Source of the DNA: Firmicutes bacterium UBA4916
GTDB taxonomy: Bacteria; Bacillota; Clostridia; Tissierellales; Tepidimicrobiaceae
Direction of reading: 5' to 3'
NCBI GenBank assembly: GCA_002398845.1
Contig: DHBY01000088.1
Location: 1 to 7,357 of the forward strand
DNA length: 7,357 nucleotides
The notes below the pieces were generated by a model, which saw nothing but the letters and a program-made list of their open reading frames with translations, did not search any database and was not told the origin of the DNA. Shown here piece by piece: positions 1 to 6,199 of this stretch. Made by a program: the position numbers and the translations under genes. The stretch's first letter is position 1, and the number at the start of each line of letters is the position of its first letter.

Positions 1-1002
1 GAACATGAATTGTCTATGAAATTAAATGGAGCAAAATATTTAGATATACTAGAGGCTGGTGGGGGTATACACAGTACTGTAAATGCTACAAGGAAAGCTA
101 GTTTTGAAGAACTTTATAAAAAAGCAAAAAAGAGTTTAGATATAATGTTAGGATATGGCGTTACAACAGTAGAGGCTAAATCTGGATATGGACTAGATGA
201 TTTTGATACAGAAATAAAACAAATGGAAGTAGCAAAAAAGTTAGATAAGGATCATCCTGTAGATGTAGTATCTACATTTCTGGGTGCCCATGCTATACCG
301 CTAAAATATAAGGACAATCCAAGGAAGTTTGTTGATATAATAGTTAATGAAATGATTCCAGAAGTAGCAAAAAGACATTTAGCTAAATTTTGTGATGTTT
401 TCTGCGAAAAAGGTGTTTTTACAGTAGCAGAATCAAAAGAAATACTAAAGGCCGGACTAAATCATGGTTTATTGGCAAAAGTACATGCCGATGAAATAGA
501 ATCCTTAGGAGGAGCCGAATTAGCAGCAGAAGTAGGTTGTATTACGGCAGATCATTTGGTTTCAGCTAGTGATAAGGGAATAAAGCTGATGGCTGAAAAA
601 GGTGTTATAGCAAACTTATTACCTGCTACATCCTTCAACTTACAAAGTGGCCAGTTTGCAAAAGCTAGGAAGATGATAGATGAAGGTGTGGCAGTAGCCC
701 TATCAACAGATTATAACCCAGGCTCTTGTCCTACAGAAAATATGCAGTTGGTTATGAGTTTTGCCTCGATTATTATGAAACTAACTCCAGAAGAAGTTAT
801 AACTGCTGCAACCATTAATGGAGCATCTTCATTGAAATTAGAAGATGAAATAGGTAGTATAGAGGTAGGTAAAAAGGCAGATATAGTAATGTTTGATGTC
901 CCAAATCTAGACTACATGATATATCATTTTGGAATTAATCACACAGGCAAGGTAGTAAAGAACGGGAAAATAGTATTTGAAAAACCTAAAAATATATACT
1001 AA
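1..1002 (+). CDS. hutI: Imidazolonepropionase (HutI), 3' part, truncated by window start
   Basis: The reading frame is open from base 1 to the TAA at 1000-1002, giving 333 residues, so the true start lies to the left. HutI is the cytoplasmic amidohydrolase that opens 4-imidazolone-5-propionate to N-formimino-L-glutamate, the third step of histidine degradation. Visible family signatures, numbered from the window edge, are AGGGIHSTV near residue 19, VHADE (His162, a metal ligand, and Glu165, catalytic), ADHL (His185) and STDYNPGSCP (Asp237, metal ligand). Adding 87 to these gives the B. subtilis HutI numbering as I recall it (His249, Glu252, His272, Asp324). About 87 N-terminal residues are therefore missing, including the first HxH metal-binding pair. 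The TTG at 10-12 is an internal Leu codon, not a start. The C-terminal amidohydrolase strands (GSIEVGKKADIV) are intact and no frameshift is seen. Other hut genes, if present, would lie upstream and cannot be seen. Confidence 0.95.
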   Translation, partial: EHELSMKLNGAKYLDILEAGGGIHSTVNATRKASFEELYKKAKKSLDIMLGYGVTTVEAKSGYGLDDFDTEIKQMEVAKKLDKDHPVDVVSTFLGAHAIPLKYKDNPRKFVDIIVNEMIPEVAKRHLAKFCDVFCEKGVFTVAESKEILKAGLNHGLLAKVHADEIESLGGAELAAEVGCITADHLVSASDKGIKLMAEKGVIANLLPATSFNLQSGQFAKARKMIDEGVAVALSTDYNPGSCPTENMQLVMSFASIIMKLTPEEVITAATINGASSLKLEDEIGSIEVGKKADIVMFDVPNLDYMIYHFGINHTGKVVKNGKIVFEKPKNIY

Positions 1003-1103
1003 GAGGGAGTAGCTACAGTATTAATTACTGCAAATAGCGTCAACATACTGGTAGAAATACCTGGCCTATTTACTCTTAACTTTAAGAGAAGCGAGACTTT
1101 TAG
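999..1103 (+). ncRNA. yybP-ykoY manganese riboswitch aptamer
   Basis: The conserved blocks of the yybP-ykoY family are present: GGGAGTAGC at 1005-1013, GCGTCAACATAC around 1038-1048, and GCGAGAC at 1091-1097. P1 can be drawn as CTAAGAG (999-1005) with CTTTTAG (1097-1103), seven pairs including one G-U. Internal hairpins are CAGTA/TACTG (1016-1020 with 1026-1030), GGTA-GAAA-TACC (1050-1061) and CTCTTA/TAAGAG (1073-1078 with 1083-1088). The family is known to bind Mn2+ and to control Mn exporters and related genes. The downstream gene here is a TMEM165/GDT1 transporter, a common partner. The first P1 strand overlaps the hutI stop codon, so the RNA must start inside hutI or come from hut readthrough. 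No strong dedicated promoter was found. The family call rests on recognised consensus blocks plus context. Confidence 0.92.
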
Positions 1104-1139
1104 TTTAATAGATTTATCTATTAAACTAAAAGTCTTTTT
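1094..1139 (+). terminator. Riboswitch expression platform: intrinsic terminator
   Basis: AGACTTTTAGTTTAATAGA (1094-1112), loop TTTA, then its exact complement (1117-1135) form a 19-bp perfect stem, followed by a T run ending at 1139. The left arm contains the last conserved aptamer bases (AGAC) and the whole 3' strand of P1 (1097-1103), so P1 and the terminator cannot form together. The expected logic is that Mn-bound aptamer keeps P1 closed and transcription continues (ON), while without Mn the hairpin terminates. The same hairpin would end hutI transcripts when Mn is low. Confidence 0.9.
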
Positions 1140-1174
1140 AATATATTAAAAACAAAACAAAAAAGGAGAAAAAT

Positions 1175-2305
1175 ATGATAAATGAACTGATTAGAGCATT
1201 CTTTTTAATCTTTGCAGCTGAAATGGGAGATAAAACTCAGATAATAGCAATGACCTTTGCAACTCAATATAAAGTTAAAGAGGTATTGATGGGTGTATTC
1301 TTAGGGGTTTTTTTAAATCATGGATTAGCAATATTATTGGGGAGATATATATCTAAATTAATACCTATGAATTGGATCCAGTTAATAGCAGGATTTATGT
1401 TTGTGATCTTTGGGCTATTAGCATTGAGAGAAGAGGATGTAGAAGATACTAAAAATAAAAAATCATTTGGACCAATTTTTACGGTGGCATTAGCATTTTT
1501 TGTTGGTGAACTAGGCGATAAAACTCAACTTACTGCTATGACCTTATCAGCAGAAGGAAATTACCCATTTTTTATATTGATTGGGACCACATTGGGCATG
1601 ATGGCAACTAGTGGATTAGGAATCTATGTTGGAAGTAAAATTGGGGAAAAAATATCAGATATTTTTATTAAGATAGTTTCCTCATTGGTATTTGTATTTT
1701 TTGGAACACTTAAATTATATAGTTGGTTACCCAAACAATTTTTAAATCCATTATATGAAATTGTTTATTTCGGAATTATAATCTCCATACAAATTATATT
1801 GATAAGAGGATTGATACTAAAGAGGGAACATACTAAGAGTTCATCTATGAAAGAAGTAGCAGCTACATTATATATACAAACAAACATTTTAAATAAAGCA
1901 TTAGAGGAGATCTGTTTAGGAGAAGAGAAATGCGGAAATTGTTCTGGCATTAATTGTATCATAGGGTATACAAAAAAAATATTAAAAAATGCAAAGGATA
2001 ATGAAGAATATTATATTAAAGAAAATATAGATTTTACCAAGCTAATAAAAAAGGATTTTGATAAGGACAAAGTTATAGAAGCTTTAAGCTTAATAATTGT
2101 TGACTATATAAAATATGGTACAGTGGAGGATGAAAAATTCATCATAAATCAGATTAAAGGGTCTTTAGAATCAATTTTATTTGGCAGAAGATTTAAGTTC
2201 GATGGCAATTTGCCTAAATATTTGAAACACATAATGGAAGCAGACAGACATTTAGGTGAAAATTTAGAGAATAGTATAAATATGAAGCTTAGCATAACCC
2301 ACTAA
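1175..2305 (+). CDS. TMEM165/GDT1 (UPF0016) family transporter, probable Mn2+ exporter, with Cys-rich C-terminal extension
   Basis: A 376-residue membrane protein starting at ATG 1175, with AAGGAG at 1163-1168 as ribosome binding site. Residues 1-185 form the duplicated UPF0016 core: two homologous three-helix halves, each opening with the signature E-x-G-D-K-T (Glu16-Thr21 and Glu112-Thr117). Hydrophobic helices lie near 5-28, 37-59, 67-86, 98-124, 131-155 and 163-185. A seventh hydrophobic stretch (about 194-215) leads into a charged, Lys/Glu-rich region to residue 376. Bacterial family members usually end near 190-230 residues. The extension contains Cys247, Cys253, Cys256 and Cys261 (C-x5-C-x2-C-x4-C), a pattern suited to metal or redox chemistry, but I do not recognise the domain. 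Family proteins move Mn2+ and/or Ca2+ out of the cytosol, and control by the Mn riboswitch immediately upstream supports Mn2+ export. The ion is inferred. The gene appears monocistronic, since a promoter for the next operon lies just after it, although no terminator is seen there. Confidence 0.9.
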   Translation: MINELIRAFFLIFAAEMGDKTQIIAMTFATQYKVKEVLMGVFLGVFLNHGLAILLGRYISKLIPMNWIQLIAGFMFVIFGLLALREEDVEDTKNKKSFGPIFTVALAFFVGELGDKTQLTAMTLSAEGNYPFFILIGTTLGMMATSGLGIYVGSKIGEKISDIFIKIVSSLVFVFFGTLKLYSWLPKQFLNPLYEIVYFGIIISIQIILIRGLILKREHTKSSSMKEVAATLYIQTNILNKALEEICLGEEKCGNCSGINCIIGYTKKILKNAKDNEEYYIKENIDFTKLIKKDFDKDKVIEALSLIIVDYIKYGTVEDEKFIINQIKGSLESILFGRRFKFDGNLPKYLKHIMEADRHLGENLENSINMKLSITH

Positions 2306-2318
2306 AATAGTGTATAAT
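2289..2318 (+). promoter_or_regulatory. Putative sigma-A promoter of the cheW-degS-degU-aminopeptidase operon
   Basis: A perfect -10 hexamer TATAAT lies at 2313-2318, with a weak -35 TTAGCA at 2289-2294 (4 of 6 consensus, 18-nt spacer). Transcription would start near 2325, giving a leader of about 58 nt before cheW. The -35 lies within the last codons of the transporter gene. No intrinsic terminator is visible between 2306 and 2382, so readthrough from the transporter gene is also possible. Confidence 0.55.
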
Positions 2319-2382
2319 TAAAGAAGGATAAATGGGATTTATGTAGAATAATATAAGTAATTGAGGGAAAAGGAGGAATTAT

Positions 2383-2841
2383 ATGGCTGAAAATCAATAT
2401 GTAGTTTTTAAATTAGATAAGGAAGAGTTTGGGATTGACATAATGAATGTAAAAGAAATAATACCTTATCAGGAATCAGTGCATGTTCCCAATACTCCTA
2501 GCTTTATTGAAGGAATCATTAATTATAGAGGAAATGTTATTCCTATAATAAACTTAAAGAAAAGATTTAAAATAGGGGCAGGGGAAGTCACGAAGGATAC
2601 AAGGATAATAGTTATAACCCTAGATGAAAAAGAAATAGGATTTATTGTTGATGAAGCTTCTCAAACATTAAGATTAGAAGAAAATCAGGTGGATCCTACA
2701 CCAGATATAATATCAGGAATTGATAAACGGTATATTATTGGAGTAGGTAAAATTAATGAAGACAGATTACTAATACTTATAGACTTACAAAAAATACTAA
2801 CCGATGAGGAAAAAGATGAAATCGAAATGTTAGATTTATAG
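2383..2841 (+). CDS. cheW: CheW-like chemotaxis coupling protein
   Basis: A 152-residue single-domain CheW protein, about the usual family length. ATG 2383 is preceded by AGGAGG at 2371-2376, well spaced. Typical features are the opening YVVFKLDKEEFGIDI strand pair, VKEII, the HVPNTPSFIEGIINYRG block (Asn47-Gly50 is the conserved NYRG-type turn), VIPIINLKKRF, and the GFIVDEASQ segment of the second subdomain. CheW is a cytoplasmic SH3-like scaffold that links methyl-accepting chemoreceptors to the kinase CheA. Neither CheA nor a receptor is encoded here. Instead the gene leads an operon with a DegS/DegU pair, 18 nt upstream of the kinase start. It may serve a chemoreceptor array encoded elsewhere, or act as an adaptor for the neighbouring kinase; the second possibility is speculation. 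The fold assignment is firm, the partner is not. Confidence 0.93.
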   Translation: MAENQYVVFKLDKEEFGIDIMNVKEIIPYQESVHVPNTPSFIEGIINYRGNVIPIINLKKRFKIGAGEVTKDTRIIVITLDEKEIGFIVDEASQTLRLEENQVDPTPDIISGIDKRYIIGVGKINEDRLLILIDLQKILTDEEKDEIEMLDL

Positions 2842-2846
2842 AAATT

Positions 2847-2852
2847 TGGGGT
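2847..2852 (+). promoter_or_regulatory. Ribosome binding site deciding the degS start
   Basis: GGGGTG ends 7 nt before ATG 2860 and pairs with the CACC/CCTCC end of 16S rRNA. It overlaps the in-frame GTG at 2851, which has only A/T-rich sequence upstream and no Shine-Dalgarno. ATG 2860 is therefore the preferred start. Confidence 0.6.
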
Positions 2853-2859
2853 GTATATC

Positions 2860-4032
2860 ATGGGAGAATCTTGCACTAGCGTTGATAGAATAAATGAAAT
2901 ACTACAAGAGACCATCTATTCTATTGAAAATAGCAAAGAGGAAATTATTGAAATAGTAGAGCATACTAGAAGTGAATGTAAGAAAATTGAAGAAGAGTTA
3001 AATGAAATCAAAGAAAAAGTCGATAAGACCATAAAAGAGGTTGACTCATTAGAAATAGAAGAAAGAAAAAGTAGAAACTATTTGTCTGTTGTTAGTAAAA
3101 ACTTTAGTATATATTCTGAAAAAGATATAAAAGAGGCCTATGATAAAGCTAATGAACTTAGAGTAAAACTGCTTCTTAAAAGGGAAGAAGAAAAAACTCT
3201 TATAGCGAGACGTGGGGATAAAGAGCTTAGATTAAAATCTGCTATGGAGGTATATAAAAAGGCTGAAAAAGTTGGTAAATCCGTAAGCTTTGCTACTGAA
3301 TGTCTAAAGGGCAATTTAGATGAAATACTATTTACAGTAGATGACCTAAATAAGCGGCATTTTGTAGGAATAAAAATAATTGAGGCTCAGGAAGAGGAAA
3401 GACATAGATTAGCTAGGGATATGCATGATGGACCAGCCCAATCTATGGCTAATATACTAGTTAAAACGGAACTATGTGAAAGACTAATGGATATCGACCA
3501 AGAAAAGTCCAAAGAAGAATTGAGAAGCCTAAGGATTGTTGTAAAAGACACCTTAAAGGATATTAGAAAAACAATATACGATTTAAGGCCTATGTCTTTA
3601 GACGATTTAGGACTTATTCCTACTTTAGAAAGGTACATATGTAATTTCAAAAGAGATACAGGAATTGAAGTAGAACTCAATGTAATTGGAACTGTAAAAA
3701 AGTTGGAACCTGCAATTGAAATAGCTGTATTTAGAGTAGTTCAGGAATCCTTAAGCAATGTAAGTAAACATTCTCAAGGAACCTTTGTTAAAGTAATGGT
3801 TGAATATTCCGATACAAGGCTTAATTTGGCAATAACAGATAATGGGATAGGCTTTGACGTAGAAGAAGTTAGTAAGATTGGCAGGACTGCAACAGGAGGC
3901 TTTGGTTTAATGAATATTAGGGAAAGATTAGAATTGTTAGATGGTAAAATACAAATAAATTCATCTTTAGGTGCAGGAACAAGGTTAAATATATATATAC
4001 CCTTAATTGAGGAGGAAAAATTGGATGTTTAA
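2860..4032 (+). CDS. degS: DegS-type cytoplasmic sensor histidine kinase
   Basis: A 390-residue kinase without signal peptide or membrane helix, close in length to B. subtilis DegS (385). Residues 1-160 are a Glu/Lys-rich coiled-coil sensor region, including RNYLSVVSKNFSIYSE, as in the DegS family. A HisKA_3 dimerisation domain follows (about 177-245) with the phosphoacceptor in DMHDGPAQ at His189, the same number as in B. subtilis DegS when ATG 2860 is used. YDLRPMSLDDLGLIPTL comes next. The HATPase domain (about 285-385) has the N box QESLSNVSKHS (Asn300), G1 DNGIGFD (327-333) and G2 GGFGLMNIRERL (346-357). All catalytic motifs are intact. It should autophosphorylate and transfer to the DegU-like regulator, whose start overlaps its end by 8 nt, so translation is probably coupled. 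The signal is unknown; co-transcription with cheW is unusual. Orthology to DegS is by sequence resemblance, and the regulon may differ from that of Bacillus. Confidence 0.93.
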   Translation: MGESCTSVDRINEILQETIYSIENSKEEIIEIVEHTRSECKKIEEELNEIKEKVDKTIKEVDSLEIEERKSRNYLSVVSKNFSIYSEKDIKEAYDKANELRVKLLLKREEEKTLIARRGDKELRLKSAMEVYKKAEKVGKSVSFATECLKGNLDEILFTVDDLNKRHFVGIKIIEAQEEERHRLARDMHDGPAQSMANILVKTELCERLMDIDQEKSKEELRSLRIVVKDTLKDIRKTIYDLRPMSLDDLGLIPTLERYICNFKRDTGIEVELNVIGTVKKLEPAIEIAVFRVVQESLSNVSKHSQGTFVKVMVEYSDTRLNLAITDNGIGFDVEEVSKIGRTATGGFGLMNIRERLELLDGKIQINSSLGAGTRLNIYIPLIEEEKLDV

Positions 4033-4687
4033 TAATATTATTACTGTAATGATAGCTGATGATCATGTGCTGATGAGAGAAGGGCTTAAGCAGCTTTTAC
4101 AATTAGAAGACGATATTGATGTAATAGCCCAAGCTGGAGATGGGGAAGAAACGATTAAGACAGCTTTGGAATATGAACCAGATGTAATATTATTGGATAT
4201 AAATATGCCAAAGATGAATGGAATTGACGTTTTGAGGAGGCTTAAAGATTTAGGAAGCAAATCCAAGATAATAATGCTTACAATTCATGAAGACAAGGAG
4301 TACCTATTAGAAACCATGAAAATTGGTGCAAATGGTTATGTACTAAAAGACTCAGACGCTGATAGCTTAATAGGTGCTATTAGAGATGTAAATGGGGGTG
4401 GTACATATATACAACCAAGCATTGCTTCCTTACTGGTAGAAGGAATAAGTGGAAATGATAAAGAACTAAATAAGGATTTATTAAAGATTGAATCCTTAAC
4501 CAAAAGGGAATATGAGGTATTAACATTAATTGCCGAAGGATTAAATAATAAGGATATAGCGGACAAGCTTTATATAAGTGAAAAAACTGTAAAAAATCAT
4601 GTTTCTAGTATATTTAAAAAGATTGGAGTAAACGATAGGATACAAGCTGCAATATTTGCATTTAAAACTAATATAAAAAAAATATAA
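4025..4687 (+). CDS. degU: DegU-type response regulator (NarL/FixJ family)
   Basis: A 220-residue two-domain regulator. ATG 4025 is chosen because GAGGAGG (4009-4015) lies 9 nt upstream. The alternative TTG at 4007 would put that sequence inside the gene. The receiver domain (about 5-122) has the acidic pair Asp12-Asp13, the phosphoacceptor Asp58 in LLDINMPKMNG, a Thr in MLTIHED and a Lys in YVLKD. A linker near 125-155 precedes a LuxR-type helix-turn-helix (about 158-214) starting LTKREYEVL, with DIADKLYISEKTVKNHV as the recognition part, very close to the DegU signature. It is expected to bind DNA as a dimer after phosphorylation by the upstream DegS. In Bacillus this pair controls secreted enzymes, competence and motility; targets here are unknown. 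It overlaps degS by 8 nt and is followed after 15 nt by the aminopeptidase gene. Confidence 0.94.
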   Translation: MFNNIITVMIADDHVLMREGLKQLLQLEDDIDVIAQAGDGEETIKTALEYEPDVILLDINMPKMNGIDVLRRLKDLGSKSKIIMLTIHEDKEYLLETMKIGANGYVLKDSDADSLIGAIRDVNGGGTYIQPSIASLLVEGISGNDKELNKDLLKIESLTKREYEVLTLIAEGLNNKDIADKLYISEKTVKNHVSSIFKKIGVNDRIQAAIFAFKTNIKKI

Positions 4688-4702
4688 ATGGAGGTTAGCA
4701 TT

Positions 4703-6130
4703 ATGACAATTAAAGATGAGTCAAAATTAAAGGAAAAGCTATTATTAGAGAAAAAGAATGTATGGGAAGTAATAGATGAAAAAGAAAGGCAGGATTTATT
4801 TAATTTAAACGAAGATTATAAGTGTTTTCTAGACAATGCTAAAACAGAGAGAAAGGCAAATGATGAGATCATTAAGAGAGCTAAAGAAAAAGGTTTTGTA
4901 TCTTTAGAAGAATTACTAGCAAAGAAGGAAAGATTAGTACCTGGTAGTAAGGTATATGTAACCAATAAGGACAAAGGAGCAGCTTTATTTGTCATTGGAA
5001 AAGAAGATATATCTAAGGGTATGCATATAATAGGTTCTCATATAGATTCTCCAAGGCTTGATTTAAAACAATTGCCTTTATATGAAAATGAAAAAATGGC
5101 TTATTTCAAAACCCATTATTATGGAGGACTAAAAAAATACCAATGGGTTTCCATGCCTCTAGCATTACATGGAGTAGTATTTAAAGGAAACGGGGAAAAA
5201 GTTGAAATTGAAATAGGCGAGGATAGTAATGATCCAGTACTATATATAACCGATTTACTACCACATTTAGCAAAAGAACAAATGGAAAAGAAACTTAGTG
5301 AAGGGATAACTGGAGAAGGATTAAATGTAATAGTTGGGAGTATTCCTTATAAGAATAAGGATATTGATGATAGAATAAAATTCAATATATTAAATATCTT
5401 ATATGAAAAGTATAATATTACAGAGGAAGACTTTACATCTGCAGAAATAGAAATAGTCCCTGCAGGGAAATCAAGGGATTTAGGAATCGATAGAAGTATG
5501 ATTATGAGCTATGGCCATGATGATAGGGTATGTGCCTTTACTTCTTTAAGTGCAATACTTGATATAGATGAGACTGAAAAAACAGCAGTATCCCTATTTG
5601 TAGATAAAGAAGAAATTGGCAGTGTAGGAAACACTGGGATGACATCTGCTTTCTTTGAAAATGCAGTAATGGATATTGTCTACCTATTAGAAGGGGAGAG
5701 CAACTTAACTGTAGTTAAAAAAGCTTTAGCTAACTCAAAAGCTTTATCAGCGGATGTTGCAGCTGGATTTGATCCAAATTATCCAGATGTATATGAAAAA
5801 ATGAACACCGCATGTATTGGTGAAGGTATAGCCATTGTAAAATATACTGGCTCAAGAGGAAAAGGCGGCTGTAATGATGCAAATCCCGAGTTTATTAACT
5901 ATGTAAGAAACATATTTAATGATAATAATGTAGTATGGCAAACTGGTGAATTAGGTAAAGTAGATCAAGGTGGCGGAGGAACTATTGCATATATATTAGC
6001 TAGACACGGAATGGAAGTATTAGATTGTGGAGTAGCAATGCTTAGTATGCACGCTCCTTATGAAGTAGTAAGTAAAGCAGATGTATACATGACATATAAA
6101 GGCTATAAAGCATTTTATGAAGCCAATTAA
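4703..6130 (+). CDS. M18 family zinc aminopeptidase (aspartyl aminopeptidase-like)
   Basis: A 475-residue cytoplasmic metallopeptidase. ATG 4703 is preferred because GGAGG (4690-4694) sits 8 nt before it. The ATG at 4688 lies within that ribosome binding region and has no site of its own. The M18 co-catalytic zinc residues appear in order: HIDSPRLDLK (His113), GHDDR (Asp273, bridging), KEEIGS (Glu303 catalytic and Glu304 ligand), SADVAAGFDP (Asp351) and SMHAPYE (His450). The family block GGLKKYQWVSMPLALHG is also present. M18 enzymes are large homo-oligomers, typically dodecamers, that remove N-terminal residues, often acidic ones, from peptides; specificity here cannot be read from sequence. 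The length is slightly above the usual 420-470. It is the last gene of the cheW-degS-degU operon, suggesting shared transcription with the two-component system, although a housekeeping peptide-recycling role is equally likely. A terminator follows immediately. Confidence 0.94.
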   Translation: MTIKDESKLKEKLLLEKKNVWEVIDEKERQDLFNLNEDYKCFLDNAKTERKANDEIIKRAKEKGFVSLEELLAKKERLVPGSKVYVTNKDKGAALFVIGKEDISKGMHIIGSHIDSPRLDLKQLPLYENEKMAYFKTHYYGGLKKYQWVSMPLALHGVVFKGNGEKVEIEIGEDSNDPVLYITDLLPHLAKEQMEKKLSEGITGEGLNVIVGSIPYKNKDIDDRIKFNILNILYEKYNITEEDFTSAEIEIVPAGKSRDLGIDRSMIMSYGHDDRVCAFTSLSAILDIDETEKTAVSLFVDKEEIGSVGNTGMTSAFFENAVMDIVYLLEGESNLTVVKKALANSKALSADVAAGFDPNYPDVYEKMNTACIGEGIAIVKYTGSRGKGGCNDANPEFINYVRNIFNDNNVVWQTGELGKVDQGGGGTIAYILARHGMEVLDCGVAMLSMHAPYEVVSKADVYMTYKGYKAFYEAN

Positions 6131-6161
6131 AAACCAAAAAGGATAATCCTTTTTGGTTTTT
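6129..6161. terminator. Bidirectional intrinsic terminator between aminopeptidase and LysR genes
   Basis: A perfect 15-bp inverted repeat: AAAAACCAAAAAGGA (6129-6143), loop TAA, then its complement at 6147-6161. The outer A and T runs make it work as stem plus U-tract in both directions. It lies directly at the aminopeptidase stop codon and 38 nt beyond the end of the convergent LysR gene, and no other terminator lies between them. The G+C core is weak (CC and GG pairs only). Confidence 0.87.
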
Positions 6162-6199
6162 AATTTAAGATATTTTAACGAAATCATATTTAATATATT

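Noticed and set aside
977..1000. TTGAAA (977-982) and TATACT (995-1000) as a promoter for the riboswitch transcript
   Set aside because: The spacer is only 12 nt, and a start near 1007 would leave out the 5' strand of P1, so the aptamer could not form.
1765..1962. Minus-strand open frame inside the transporter gene, and similar ones at 2685-2915, 3387-3680, 4063-4266 and 4336-4566
   Set aside because: They lie opposite well-supported genes, have low-complexity Ser/Ile-rich translations, and lack ribosome binding sites and recognisable domains.
2851..2859. Upstream GTG start for degS that would add three residues
   Set aside because: No ribosome binding site precedes it, and GGGGTG overlapping the GTG is correctly spaced for ATG 2860, which also reproduces His189 numbering.
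4007..4024. TTG start for degU, adding six residues
   Set aside because: It would place the GAGGAGG ribosome binding site inside the gene; ATG 4025 is 9 nt after that site.
4688..4702. ATG 4688 as start of the aminopeptidase
   Set aside because: It directly abuts the degU stop with no site upstream, and its own first codons are the GGAGG site for ATG 4703.
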